Shown here: positions 1 through 8,747 of the stretch, piece after piece
How the letters are laid out: every line of letters starts with the position of its first letter
How positions within the stretch are numbered: the stretch's first letter is position 1
DNA from: Desulfobacca acetoxidans DSM 11109
GTDB lineage: Bacteria; Desulfobacterota; Desulfobaccia; Desulfobaccales; Desulfobaccaceae
DNA length: 64,000 bases
Direction of reading: 5' to 3'
NCBI RefSeq assembly: GCF_000195295.1
Contig: NC_015388.1
Span: 992,001 to 1,056,000, forward strand
The notes under the pieces: generated by a model
What the model was told of the DNA's origin: nothing
The model's database searches: none
What the model saw: the letters and a program-made list of their open reading frames with translations, nothing else
Made by a program: the position numbers and the translations under genes

Positions 1-118
1 AACACGAGATTCGCCCCTCCATAACAGTATCTCTTTACATTAAAATGGCTTGCCAGTGGCATAGGGTTCCAGTCCGTGCCGCATCTATATTTGGGCAACC
101 GGAAACTGAAAACCGCGG

Positions 119-1489
119 TTATTTCCCCAGGCAGAAGCGGGCAAAGACGCGGTCCAAGACCTCGTCGTCGACCTCCAGACCTAAGATGGCGCTGAGTTCC
201 TGCAATGCCGAACGCAATTCCAGAGCCAACAGCTCCCTTGGCTGAGCAGTTTGGATGATCTTCCAGGCCCCTTGGAGATGGTGGCGGCAATGTTCCAGGT
301 GTCGGCAATGCCTGGCCTGAGTGACGATCTGACCGTCCAGAGGGCTGGCGCCTCCCATCCCGGCCTGAAAAATGGCCTCTTTGAGGGCGGGTATGCCTTC
401 GCCGGTGAGTGCGGAGATTTCTATTAGGTGATGAGGCCAGGCTGATGGGATTGCCGCTGGCTGTAATACCCGCGGCAGATCGATTTTATTCAGGACGACT
501 AGGATCGATTGATCTCTTAAGGCTTGCAGTTGGGGTTCATCCTCCACCTGCCAGGGTTGGCTGGCGTCCAGCAGGTAGAGCACCAGGTCGGCCTGCTGCA
601 GGTGTTCCTGAGTTCGTTGAATACCTATTTCCTCCACCAGATTTTGCGCCGGGCGCAGACCGGCAGTGTCCAGCAGGCAGACAGGCAGTCCCTGGATGAC
701 CAGATTTTCGGCGATGACATCTCGCGTGGTGCCTGGGATATCAGTGACGATAGCCCGGTCGGTCTGCAGGAGTCGGTTTAATAGACTGGATTTGCCGACA
801 TTGGGACGTCCGGCGAGGACCACCTGGAGTCCCTGGCGCAGCATCCGACCCTGGGCATAGGATTGACAGAGGGCAGTTATTTCGGATTCAAGTGCTTCCA
901 ACTGATGAACGAGAGCCGCCAGATCAATCTCGGGTACTTCTTCTCCGAAATCCAGGTCAGCCTCCACCAGGGCCAACAGGTCCAGCAGGTCATCACGCAG
1001 CCGGGTGAGGTGGCGACCCAGACCGCCGGCAAGATGAGCGGCGGCCACTCTAAGACTGGCGTCACTCCTGGCCTGAATAACTTCCAAGACAGCTTCGGCC
1101 TGAGTGAGATCGAGACGGCCGGAGAGGAAGGCACGTAGGGTAAACTCGCCCGGATCGGCCAGCCGGGCACCCGCCTGCAGGGTTAGTTGCAGGATGCGTT
1201 GCAGCACGGCATAGCCGGAGTGGCATTGTATTTCGATGACGTCTTCTCTCGTATAGCTGTGGGGACGGGGCATGAAGGCCAACAGCACTTCATCTACCGC
1301 CTGACCGTCCTCTGGCGAGACGATCTGTCCCAGAATGAGACGGCGGGCCGGCCAAGTCGGGGTATGCGGTCTGGCAGGCCGAAAAATGCGATCGGCAATT
1401 GCCCGAGAGTCAGGACCGCTCAGGCGCACGATGCCGATGCCGCCCTCTCCCGGCGGCGTTGAAATGGCGGCGATGGTGTGGCGCTTCAC
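119..1489 (-). CDS. mnmE: tRNA modification GTPase MnmE (TrmE)
   Basis: This 456-residue protein is full length for MnmE, which with MnmG installs the carboxymethylaminomethyl group on U34 of certain tRNAs. The N-terminal folate-binding part begins near the start (TIAAISTPPGEGGIGIVR). The GTPase domain follows with P-loop GRPNVGKSS, switch region DIPGTTRD, DTAG and NKID. The protein ends in the family-typical CLGK, carrying the invariant C-terminal cysteine. Its ATG overlaps the jag stop codon by 4 bases, so it is probably translationally coupled as the last gene of the rpmH-rnpA-yidD-yidC-jag-mnmE block. Nothing abnormal was seen. Confidence 0.97.
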   Translation of the reverse strand: MKRHTIAAISTPPGEGGIGIVRLSGPDSRAIADRIFRPARPHTPTWPARRLILGQIVSPEDGQAVDEVLLAFMPRPHSYTREDVIEIQCHSGYAVLQRILQLTLQAGARLADPGEFTLRAFLSGRLDLTQAEAVLEVIQARSDASLRVAAAHLAGGLGRHLTRLRDDLLDLLALVEADLDFGEEVPEIDLAALVHQLEALESEITALCQSYAQGRMLRQGLQVVLAGRPNVGKSSLLNRLLQTDRAIVTDIPGTTRDVIAENLVIQGLPVCLLDTAGLRPAQNLVEEIGIQRTQEHLQQADLVLYLLDASQPWQVEDEPQLQALRDQSILVVLNKIDLPRVLQPAAIPSAWPHHLIEISALTGEGIPALKEAIFQAGMGGASPLDGQIVTQARHCRHLEHCRHHLQGAWKIIQTAQPRELLALELRSALQELSAILGLEVDDEVLDRVFARFCLGK

Positions 1490-2229
1490 TCGTCTTCGTT
1501 CAAGACCTCGGCATTTCGTCTCTTTTTTACCGGATAGATGATGATTTTTTTATAAAGTCCTTCCCCCCGGCTCTTGGTTTTAAGGTCACGGTCCGACTGC
1601 AGGGTTAGATGGATGATCCGCCGGTCATAGGCGTTCATCGGATTCAGAGTCACCGGCTTGCCGAGCCGTTTGGCCTTTTCGCCATATTTCTGGGCCAGAT
1701 CAACAAGGACTTGTTTATGTCGCTCCCGGTAGGATTCGATATCAATGATGACGCGCGGTTTTCTTTTGGTAGATTTAGACAGAATTTTGGTCACTAGGTA
1801 TTGCAGAGCTTCCAGAGTCTGACCCTGCTTGCCGATGAGCAGCCCGGCATCCTCACCTTCAACGATGAGATTAACCTGATTGAGTTCTTGAAAACCGCTG
1901 ATGGTACAGGTCTCGCCCATTTTTTCGAGCAGTTGGCTGAGAATCTCCTGAGCCCGGGGGACGAGATCGACTTCTTTCTCGCCTTCTTCCATTGGCTCGG
2001 CAACCTCGCCGACCGCCGATTCTTTTTCCGTTTTTTCGGGTTCTTCCCGTACCTCCCCTTTAATCGCAGCGCGAATTTTTGCCTTTTTCCCTCCCAACAA
2101 TCCAAAGAGGCCGGATGAGCCCAATGAAATGATCTCTATCTCTAATTTTTCCTGTGCCACCTTAAAATGCGCCGCAGCCTGTGCAATGGCGTCTTCGGGA
2201 TCTTTCCCTTCGAATTCCAGAAAATTCAT
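1486..2229 (-). CDS. jag: Jag (KhpB/EloR-type) RNA-binding protein
   Basis: The 247-residue protein has the three-part Jag layout. The N-terminal Jag_N domain (FEGKDPEDAIAQAAAHF, then GLFGLLGGKKAKI) is followed by an acidic Lys/Glu-rich linker (about residues 60-90). A KH domain carries the GKQGQ loop in place of GxxG, and a C-terminal R3H domain carries the RERH stretch and a basic tail. Family members bind RNA and influence cell elongation or division. It lies 17 bp after yidC and overlaps mnmE, the usual order in this conserved cluster. Start chosen at the ATG giving MNFLEFEGKDPE, the canonical N-terminus. Confidence 0.93.
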   Translation of the reverse strand: MNFLEFEGKDPEDAIAQAAAHFKVAQEKLEIEIISLGSSGLFGLLGGKKAKIRAAIKGEVREEPEKTEKESAVGEVAEPMEEGEKEVDLVPRAQEILSQLLEKMGETCTISGFQELNQVNLIVEGEDAGLLIGKQGQTLEALQYLVTKILSKSTKRKPRVIIDIESYRERHKQVLVDLAQKYGEKAKRLGKPVTLNPMNAYDRRIIHLTLQSDRDLKTKSRGEGLYKKIIIYPVKKRRNAEVLNEDE

Positions 2230-2246
2230 TCAGGCCTCCACCTTGG

Positions 2247-3947
2247 TTAAGGCATATACTTATTGGTGTAATATTGCTGGATGATGGACAGGACATTATT
2301 AAGCAGCCAATACAACACCAGACCGGATGCAAAGTTAAGGAACATAAAGGTGAAGATGATAGGCATCATCAACATTAATTTGGCCTGGGTGGGGTCTCCA
2401 GGAGAAGGGGTCATCTTTTGCTGAATGAACATCGTTGCTCCCATAATAATCGGGGTGATCAACAGAGGATCTTTGGCCGAGAGATCTGCCAGCCAGACGA
2501 TATCGGTGAAAGGCAACGTTGAAATGAAGGGGGCATGGCGCAGTTCGATGGCGTATCCTAAGATATTATAAAGTGCGATGAACACCGGCAGTTGCAAAAT
2601 CATGGGGAGACAGCCACCCATGGGATTGACCTTATAGGTCCGATACAATCCCATAAGTTCCTTGTTCAAGGCCTCTCGATCGTCTTTATACTTCTCCCGC
2701 AACTTGGCGATTTTAGGCTGCAATTTCTGCATGTCCTTCATGGACTGGTAGCTTTTATGGTTTGGATAGAGAAAAAGCACCCGGATCAGAAAGGTCATAA
2801 CAATAATGGCCCAGCCATAGTTATGGAGATATTTAAAGAAGAATTGCAGGACATAGAGGAGGGGCAAGGCCAGAATTTGGAACCAGCCGAAGTCTACCGT
2901 CTGTTCCAACCCTAATCCGAGCGATTTTAAGATGTCTAAATCCTTCGGACCGAAATAAAGCGTATAGGGCAAAGAAATCTCCTGACCGGGGGGTAATGAG
3001 GCCACCTGGGTCCGGAAGGTGGCCGTCATTATTTTACTGGCAACGTCTTGAACTGTGGCAGTGAACTTAAAATCCGACGGCGGCGGGACGACGGCCATCA
3101 TAAAATAGCTGCTTTCCAAAGAACCCCAATCAAGTTGGCCGATCATCTTGGATTCTTTCAGGCTGCCACTAGCGACCGTGTCCCGACTCTTCTTTGCCGA
3201 CCAAGCGAAGCCGGTGAAACCGGCATCTTTTACCTCACTGAAGTCATCAGTTAGGCTTAGTGCCAGGTCGCCTTCAAGGGGGTTGGAACTTTGATTCTTA
3301 ACCGTGGCTGTCAGATCCAGCCGGTAGCTGTTCTGCTCGAAGGTAAAGGTCTTGACCAGGGTTAAACCGTTGGGCCTGACGCAGGTAAAACTGAGTTTGG
3401 CCTTGTCCTGGTCGGTAAGAGAGATTGCCTTTTGATCAGCCTGATACACCTCGGCGGCGCCTACGGAGGCGGCCTTGGTCTCCCAGGCCAGGGCCAGGGG
3501 AAGGGCGTCAGGAGTAGTAGCCTGAACCAATTCTTTCGGGTCGGTTATCTGATTTCCCACCCGCTTATATCTCTGAATGTCGATGCCAAAGAACCACAGG
3601 TTGAAATCGGCAATTTTTTGAAACGGCAAGTGCCCCCAGTATTTTTTGAGCCGGAAGCTCTTCAGCCTGGCGCCCTGTTCAGTAAATATTGCCTGATAGA
3701 GAGGGGTATCAACGACTATATCCCGAGCCTTTTGAACGCCGGTGGGCGGAGTTGACGGCGTTGTCGGCGTCGCTACGGGCGATGGACTGATAGCAGGTTT
3801 GGGCGCCGCGGGTTGCTCAACCGGCTGTTCAACCGGTTGAGTCGCCGGTTTCTGAGGGGAGGGCGGATAGAATTTCTGTTGAATATACCCGAAACCGATA
3901 AAAATGACGAAACTTATGACCAGAGCTAGGAGCGCTCGCTTTTCCAT
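2247..3947 (-). CDS. yidC: Membrane protein insertase YidC
   Basis: At 566 residues this matches Gram-negative YidC, which inserts and folds inner-membrane proteins alone or with Sec. One N-terminal membrane segment (LLALVISFVIFIGFGYI) precedes a Pro/Thr-rich linker. A large periplasmic P1 domain follows (about residues 70-330). The C-terminal five-helix insertase core includes the signature region with Arg (IIVMTFLIRVLFLYPN), the cytoplasmic coiled loop (KMQKLQPKIAKLREKYKDD is the close pattern) and MGGCLPMILQLPVFIALY. The C-terminus is short (NKYMP), lacking the basic tail of some homologues. The long P1 domain shows a Gram-negative envelope. Confidence 0.97.
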   Translation of the reverse strand: MEKRALLALVISFVIFIGFGYIQQKFYPPSPQKPATQPVEQPVEQPAAPKPAISPSPVATPTTPSTPPTGVQKARDIVVDTPLYQAIFTEQGARLKSFRLKKYWGHLPFQKIADFNLWFFGIDIQRYKRVGNQITDPKELVQATTPDALPLALAWETKAASVGAAEVYQADQKAISLTDQDKAKLSFTCVRPNGLTLVKTFTFEQNSYRLDLTATVKNQSSNPLEGDLALSLTDDFSEVKDAGFTGFAWSAKKSRDTVASGSLKESKMIGQLDWGSLESSYFMMAVVPPPSDFKFTATVQDVASKIMTATFRTQVASLPPGQEISLPYTLYFGPKDLDILKSLGLGLEQTVDFGWFQILALPLLYVLQFFFKYLHNYGWAIIVMTFLIRVLFLYPNHKSYQSMKDMQKLQPKIAKLREKYKDDREALNKELMGLYRTYKVNPMGGCLPMILQLPVFIALYNILGYAIELRHAPFISTLPFTDIVWLADLSAKDPLLITPIIMGATMFIQQKMTPSPGDPTQAKLMLMMPIIFTFMFLNFASGLVLYWLLNNVLSIIQQYYTNKYMP

Positions 3948-4163
3948 ATATTGTTCCTCCCTTGGGGGTCATCCCGAGGCCAAACCGAAATGACCGTTTC
4001 CCAAACCAGGCATAGGTCTATGATAAGGTTAGAATGAATTATCGGGTCGAAGGCCATCCTGACGGCTGAACCCTATCCCCCTGCATGTCCTGGCCGGTCG
4101 GAAGACATCAAACTCCCCTGTAGCCACCTTAATTCTCAGGACTAGCAATCCCGCAAGACATAT

Positions 4164-4382
4164 TCATGGCAGGGGGTCCAGACCACCCGGATGTAGGGGA
4201 TGGCATTTCAAAACCCGTCGGCAACTGAGCAGGATACCTTTGCCGAAACCGTATTTCTCGAGGGCCTGGCAGGCGTATTCGGAACAACTGGGGTAGAAGC
4301 GGCAGGAATGAGGCAAAAATGGCGAAATAAAAAGCTGGTAGCCCCTCAGGAGCCAGATGAGGGAGCTAACTGCCAATTTCAT
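4164..4382 (-). CDS. yidD: Membrane protein insertion efficiency factor YidD
   Basis: This is a 72-residue small basic protein with the UPF0161/YidD pattern: [20 protein letters not shown], a cysteine-rich [10 protein letters not shown] core, and [13 protein letters not shown] at the C-terminus. It is thought to assist YidC-dependent insertion at the inner face of the membrane. The start is placed at the ATG giving [10 protein letters not shown]; a longer in-frame reading would run far into rnpA and adds nothing conserved. It overlaps the 3' end of rnpA by 17 bases, a usual arrangement. Confidence 0.93.
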   Translation of the reverse strand: MKLAVSSLIWLLRGYQLFISPFLPHSCRFYPSCSEYACQALEKYGFGKGILLSCRRVLKCHPLHPGGLDPLP

Positions 4383-4743
4383 CTTTGACTCCGGACAGCA
4401 GGAGCACAGGTCCCAACTCCGCTGCAACCTCAGCAGACGTCAAGCCGGGAGCACCTGGCTTCGCAATGATGACAATATCTTGGGGGGGCAAAATCCCTTT
4501 ATGGCGTCTAAAAAATTCCCGCAGCAGCCGTTTGACCCGGTTCCGTTGTACGGCCTTGCCTAACCGTTTGGTCACCACCACCCCAAGGCGGGGCCTCTGA
4601 AGATCATTATCCGCCAGTGAAATAACGAAATGAGGAGAACGTCGCCTCGATCCGACTTGTTTGACTCGCTGAAACTCAGCCCGTTTCAGCAGTCGGTCGG
4701 CTTTGCAAAAGCTGGCCTGGCCCCGTAATGATTGCGTCGTCAA
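4366..4743 (-). CDS. rnpA: Ribonuclease P protein component
   Basis: The 125-residue basic protein partners the RNase P RNA in 5' maturation of tRNA. The family signature is present: [11 protein letters not shown] near the N-terminus, [20 protein letters not shown] and RLLREFFR. The start is set at a TTG at 4743, since no ATG or GTG lies in frame between it and rpmH; the N-terminal residues before ADRLLKR are poorly conserved, so the start is the weak part of this call. It follows rpmH by 50 bp. Confidence 0.95.
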   Translation of the reverse strand: MTTQSLRGQASFCKADRLLKRAEFQRVKQVGSRRRSPHFVISLADNDLQRPRLGVVVTKRLGKAVQRNRVKRLLREFFRRHKGILPPQDIVIIAKPGAPGLTSAEVAAELGPVLLLSGVKDEIGS

Positions 4744-4793
4744 TCGTAATGGATGATTCTTCTGGGTAGATCGCGACCTAAATAGAGATACTA

Positions 4794-4928
4794 TTAGGCA
4801 CTCAGCCGTTTTCTTCCTTTGGCACGGCGCCGTTTGATAACCAGGCGACCGCCCCGGGTGCTCATCCGGGTTAAAAAGCCAAAGGTTCTTGCTCGCTTGA
4901 GATTATGAGGTTGATACGTTCGCTTCAT
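4794..4928 (-). CDS. rpmH: Ribosomal protein bL34
   Basis: Read directly from the minus strand: a 44-residue protein beginning [19 protein letters not shown], continuing with the [20 protein letters not shown] stretch and ending KRLSA. This is an essentially canonical L34 of the large ribosomal subunit. It is the first gene of the minus-strand cluster, and a near-consensus promoter lies about 200 bp upstream. The gene is short and easily missed in annotation. Confidence 0.97.
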   Translation of the reverse strand: MKRTYQPHNLKRARTFGFLTRMSTRGGRLVIKRRRAKGRKRLSA

Positions 4929-5124
4929 AACTTATATACCGTTACCTTTGTCTCGATTGATTGCCATAATGAGGGCTTTCCGCAGTCGGCTAACAGCAGC
5001 AAGGCAGATGGGGCTAATCACTACCAGATCAATGAATTACGCTTGGGCTGCTCACAGGTTATATCCAGATCTTAGAGCCGGGGACTGCGGGACGTCCATC
5101 TCAAACCTGTAATCTAAAGATATA

Positions 5125-5154
5125 ATTAAATACATTATTCGCAGGATTTGTCAA
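5125..5154 (-). promoter_or_regulatory. Probable sigma-70 promoter for rpmH-rnpA
   Basis: On the minus strand there is a perfect -35 box TTGACA (5149-5154), an 18-base spacer and TTTAAT (5125-5130) as -10 element (5 of 6 match). It points toward rpmH, leaving a leader of about 190 bases. No DnaA box cluster was found in the adjacent 4929-5212 stretch, so this is not evidently an origin region. Confidence 0.5.
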
Positions 5155-5412
5155 GAGATGCGATATTACTTGAGGGTGTTTCTTCAATAACACCTAATTT
5201 ATTGATAATACATGGATAATACTGCGCAATCTGGAAAAATGTTTCAAGTTTCGAGTTCCAAGTTCCAAGATAGTCAGAAAATAACCCTTACACAGGCTAG
5301 AAAGCCTGTGCCACCGGCATTGGACTCACAAAAAGAGAAGAAAGCGGCGTCAGCCAACAGGCGGGATGTTCTCCGGTTTTCGCTTTTTACCCGGCAGTCA
5401 AGGCTCGGGACG

Positions 5413-5441
5413 TTGACAAGAGGCCCAAGATTTTATTTAAT
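5413..5441 (+). promoter_or_regulatory. Promoter placed almost on the miaB start codon
   Basis: TTGACA (5413-5418), a 17-base spacer and TTTAAT (5436-5441) form a near-consensus sigma-70 promoter. The -10 box ends only 7 bases before the miaB ATG at 5449, so the transcript would begin at or within a few bases of the start codon. The rest of 4929-5448 holds the rpmH promoter and an open frame joined to miaB that has no protein-like conservation. Confidence 0.5.
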
Positions 5442-5448
5442 AAAGGCA

Positions 5449-6771
5449 ATGAATAGACCGAAAAAGAACCTATATATCAAAACCTACGGTTGCCAGATGA
5501 ACGTCTATGATTCTGAGCAGATCGCCCTGATCCTGGGGCGGGATTATGATCTGACCGACAGGCCGGAGGAAGCCGACCTGTACCTGATCAATACCTGCTC
5601 TATCAGGCGCAAATCCGAAGAAAAGGTCTTGAGTCTGGTGGGACGGTTAAAGGGGTTAAAAAACAGACGTCCCCAGATGCTTTTGGGGGTCGGTGGCTGT
5701 GTGGCTCAACAGGAAGGCGAACGTCTGCTGCAGCGAGCGCCGCATTTAGACCTGGTTTTCGGCGCTCAGGGTATCTATCGCCTGCCGCATCTCCTGCACC
5801 AACGCCTGGAGTCCGGAAAGGCGGTGGTTGATACGTCGTTTTCAGCGGATCTGCCCTATATTTCCGGCCAGGTAAAGCCGGGTGCCCCAAAGAAGTTGGT
5901 AACCATCATGCAGGGGTGCAACAATTATTGTACGTATTGTGTCGTGCCGTATGTCAGAGGGCCGGAGCGCAGCCGTCCGGCAGCCGAGGTTATCAATGAG
6001 GTGCAGGATTTCTTACGCCAGGGCGGTCAGGAAGTTACCCTGCTGGGGCAGAATGTCAACTCTTACGGCAAGGGCTTGGCCGACGGACTAAGCTTTCCAG
6101 GACTACTCCGACGTCTGGCCAAACTGCCGGGGCTAGTCCGGCTGCGTTTCACCACTTCTCATCCCCGGGACTTGTCCGATGATTTGATATGCTGTTTTGC
6201 AGAATTGCCGCCTTTATGCGATCACATTCATCTACCGGTACAGGCGGGTTCAAACCATATTCTGGCGCGGATGCACCGAGGTTACACTAGGGAGGAATAT
6301 CTACATAAAGTCAACCGGTTACGGCAGATTTGTCCCGGAATCTCCCTGACTACTGATCTGATCGTTGGGTTCCCGGGCGAAACCGAGGCCGACTTCGCTG
6401 ATACTCTGGCGCTGATGCGGGAGGTCGCCTTTGATGCGGCTTTCTATTTCAAATATTCACCCAGACCGCAGACTGCGGCGGCTGCCTTGGTTGATCAGAT
6501 TCCGGAGCCAGTAAAGGCGGAACGTCTGGCTCGGCTCAGGATCTTGCAAGAAGAACTTTCCCTGGCTAGCAACCAGCGGCTAGTGGGACAGTTTAAGGAA
6601 GTATTGGTGGAAGGATTGAGCAAACAACAGAACCAACAACTTTGCGGGCGGTTGCGTAGCAATCAGGTGGTGAATTTTGACGGTCCCCAAGACCTAATCG
6701 GTCGGATGGTTTGGGTGCGGATTGAAAAAGCCAACCTCCATTCCTTGGGAGGCCACCGGTGTCAGCCATAA
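5449..6771 (+). CDS. miaB: tRNA-2-methylthio-N6-dimethylallyladenosine synthase MiaB
   Basis: From the ATG at 5449 the protein is 440 residues, the usual MiaB size. It is a radical-SAM methylthiotransferase that modifies i6A37 in tRNAs reading UNN codons. The N-terminal UPF0004 domain contains TYGCQMN plus two further cysteines (NTCSIR, GGCVAQ) for the auxiliary cluster. The radical SAM domain has CNNYCTYCVVPYVRG. A C-terminal TRAM domain ends the protein. The frame is open back to an ATG at 5212, adding 79 residues with no family counterpart. I rejected that extension because homologues start just before the KTYGCQMN motif. Confidence 0.96.
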   Translation: MNRPKKNLYIKTYGCQMNVYDSEQIALILGRDYDLTDRPEEADLYLINTCSIRRKSEEKVLSLVGRLKGLKNRRPQMLLGVGGCVAQQEGERLLQRAPHLDLVFGAQGIYRLPHLLHQRLESGKAVVDTSFSADLPYISGQVKPGAPKKLVTIMQGCNNYCTYCVVPYVRGPERSRPAAEVINEVQDFLRQGGQEVTLLGQNVNSYGKGLADGLSFPGLLRRLAKLPGLVRLRFTTSHPRDLSDDLICCFAELPPLCDHIHLPVQAGSNHILARMHRGYTREEYLHKVNRLRQICPGISLTTDLIVGFPGETEADFADTLALMREVAFDAAFYFKYSPRPQTAAAALVDQIPEPVKAERLARLRILQEELSLASNQRLVGQFKEVLVEGLSKQQNQQLCGRLRSNQVVNFDGPQDLIGRMVWVRIEKANLHSLGGHRCQP

Positions 6772-6826
6772 TTGAGTGCCTAATCCTTTTTCGTTATGCC
6801 TCCCGGCAATTCCACAGGAGGATGCC

Positions 6827-7324
6827 ATGTTAAGAGAAGTGACCGTAGCCGGATTGACGATCGATCCTATGAGCAATTCGCCCATCATGATCTTGAAGGA
6901 CATCAATTCCGATCAGGCCGTGCCGATCTGGATCGGATTGCTGGAGGCCACGGCTATTGCCAGCGAACTGGAAAATATCAAGTTTTCTCGTCCGATGACC
7001 CACGATCTGCTCAAGAATATTATCGACCTGATGGATAGTCAAATAACCCGTATAGAAGTCTGCGATCTCAGGGACAACACGTATTTTGCCCTCATTTACC
7101 TGCAGACCGAAGACAAGGAAATCAGGATCGATGCCAGACCGAGTGACGCCATCGCCCTGGCCCTGAGGGCCAAGGCGCCGATTTTCGTAGAGGACTTGGT
7201 CATCCAGAAGTCACGGCGGGTGGATTTGGGCGCCAAAGAAGAAATCACCACGGAAGAAGGTAAAAAGTGGACGGAGATCCTGGAAAGTCTGGATCCCGAG
7301 GATTTTACCAAGTATAAAATGTGA
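6827..7324 (+). CDS. Bifunctional nuclease family protein (BFN/DUF151)
   Basis: The 165-residue protein matches the BFN/DUF151 domain: VAGLTIDPMSNSPIMILKD, then VPIWIGLLEATAIA, RPMTHDL, and the DARPSDAIALALRAKAPIFV segment. Family members have been reported with DNase and RNase activity, and bacterial versions are otherwise poorly characterised. The start is the ATG at 6827 because AGGAGG (6816-6821) sits directly before it; the frame is open further upstream. It follows miaB closely and precedes the PHP gene by 7 bp, so the three probably form an operon. Confidence 0.9.
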   Translation: MLREVTVAGLTIDPMSNSPIMILKDINSDQAVPIWIGLLEATAIASELENIKFSRPMTHDLLKNIIDLMDSQITRIEVCDLRDNTYFALIYLQTEDKEIRIDARPSDAIALALRAKAPIFVEDLVIQKSRRVDLGAKEEITTEEGKKWTEILESLDPEDFTKYKM

Positions 7325-7331
7325 CCGCAAA

Positions 7332-7994
7332 ATGATTGATCTCCATACTCATTCCCTTTATAGCGATGGTGAATTGTTGCCGGCCGAAGCAGTGCGCCGG
7401 GTTACCGTCCTCGGCTATCGGTATCTGGGCATTACCGACCATGTGGACGCCTCCAACTTCGATTTCGTAATAGAGCGTCTCCGGCGGGCGGCGATCGAAC
7501 TCAACCGGGTGAATCAGACGAAGCTGATTCCCGGAGTGGAATTCACCCATGTGCCGCCTTCCCAGATCGGTTCGTTAGTGAATCAGGTCCGAGCCATGGG
7601 AGCGGTCCTGGTGGTAGTACATGGAGAAACTATTGTCGAACCGGTGGAGCCGGGGACTAACCGGGCGGGTTTGGAGGCTGACATCGATATCCTGGCCCAT
7701 CCCGGTCTCATCAGTCGGGAAGACGCCGAACTAGCCGCCAGACGCGGCATCATGTTGGAGCTCTCCGCCCGCGCCGGACATTCCCTGGCCAATGGGCATG
7801 TGGCAGCCATAGCTCGGCAGGTGGGGGCCAGACTTGTCCTCAACACCGATTCCCATAGTCCAGGCAACTATATCACCCGGGAGAAGGCCTACCAGATCGC
7901 CCAGGGTGCGGGATTATCACTGGAGGAATGTCACCAGATGCTGGCCAATTCCGAAGCCTTGGCTTTACGGGCCCTGGACTGTCTAGAAATGTAA
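7332..7994 (+). CDS. PHP-domain metal-dependent phosphoesterase
   Basis: The 220-residue PHP protein begins with the metal-binding DLHTHSLYSDGE. It carries ITDHVD and GVEFTHV, then DILAHPG, and ends with NTDSHS, which together give the histidines and aspartates of the polymerase-and-histidinol-phosphatase active site. The short histidinol-phosphatase-like form suggests hydrolysis of a small phosphoester, but the substrate cannot be told from sequence. It follows the BFN gene almost directly and likely shares its transcript. Confidence 0.87.
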   Translation: MIDLHTHSLYSDGELLPAEAVRRVTVLGYRYLGITDHVDASNFDFVIERLRRAAIELNRVNQTKLIPGVEFTHVPPSQIGSLVNQVRAMGAVLVVVHGETIVEPVEPGTNRAGLEADIDILAHPGLISREDAELAARRGIMLELSARAGHSLANGHVAAIARQVGARLVLNTDSHSPGNYITREKAYQIAQGAGLSLEECHQMLANSEALALRALDCLEM

Positions 7995-8273
7995 CAGCTC
8001 AGCCGGAAGGCTGATTACAAGAGAGTCTCCATTCTTCGGGCCGGAGTGGAGAAGATTAGAGCGGGGGACTTGATGCCAGCCTTCCTCATACTCGCAGTGT
8101 TTCTCATTTTCTCCCCCCAAATGCTGTTCTGGGTAAATATAGTGTACCCCGCGCACTCGGCTGTTGACAGCAATTACTATACTCTTTCGCAGAATAACAC
8201 ACCCGGTCAAGCAACCGGGCCTGATCTCGATAAGCCGGCGGTCAGTCCGAAATCTTCCCGAAAGGCGGTATCC

Positions 8274-8660
8274 ATGAGTAAAGAACGTAAAATCATTCGC
8301 AGCACCAAACTCCCTCCCGCGGTGGGCCCCTACAGCCCCGGAGTCCAGGCCGGCCATTTCCTTTTCTTGTCGGGGCAGTTAGCTTTGAATCCGGCCGGTG
8401 AACTGCTGCAGGGCGACATCGTCGTCCAGACCATACAAATAATGGAAAATATCAAAACTCTCCTGGAAGAAGCTGGCCTGACTTTGCAGGATATTGTCAA
8501 GACCACAGTATTTCTTACCGATATGGGGGATTTTGCCGAAATGAACCGGGTCTATGCCGAGTATTTTCCGGAAAACCCTCCGGCCAGATCAACTATTCAG
8601 GTGGCCGCCCTGCCCAAAGGGGCTGCCATTGAAATCGAGGCCATTGCGGTTAAAAAATGA
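8274..8660 (+). CDS. ridA: RidA family enamine/imine deaminase
   Basis: The 128-residue RidA (YjgF/YER057c/UK114) protein hydrolyses reactive enamine/imine intermediates released by PLP enzymes. The family pattern is clear: LPPAVGPYSPGVQAGHFLFL, LSGQLALNP, and NPPARSTIQVAALPKGAAIE containing the conserved Arg, with a terminal IEIEAIAVKK. The start is at the ATG of MSKERKII, preceded by AAAGGCGG. The frame is open upstream for 76 codons including a hydrophobic stretch (AFLILAVFLIFSPQMLFWV); RidA is cytosolic and soluble, so I treat that part as outside the gene. Confidence 0.94.
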   Translation: MSKERKIIRSTKLPPAVGPYSPGVQAGHFLFLSGQLALNPAGELLQGDIVVQTIQIMENIKTLLEEAGLTLQDIVKTTVFLTDMGDFAEMNRVYAEYFPENPPARSTIQVAALPKGAAIEIEAIAVKK

Positions 8661-8747
8661 CCCGCAGCAGAGAAGTAAAAAAGCTAGCTTCTTATCTGAA
8701 ACCAGGGCCTTAACGGTATACCATTAAAACAAGAACCGGAGGGGGAG

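Noticed and set aside
4929-5212. Replication origin next to rpmH
   Set aside because: No cluster of DnaA boxes and no dnaA gene nearby.
5212-5448. 79-residue N-terminal extension of MiaB
   Set aside because: Open frame only; low-complexity repeats (TTTCGAGTTCCAAGTTCC) and no conservation. A promoter lies inside it.
8046-8273. Membrane-anchored form of RidA
   Set aside because: The hydrophobic stretch is in frame, but RidA is a soluble trimer and a good ribosome-binding site lies at the later ATG.
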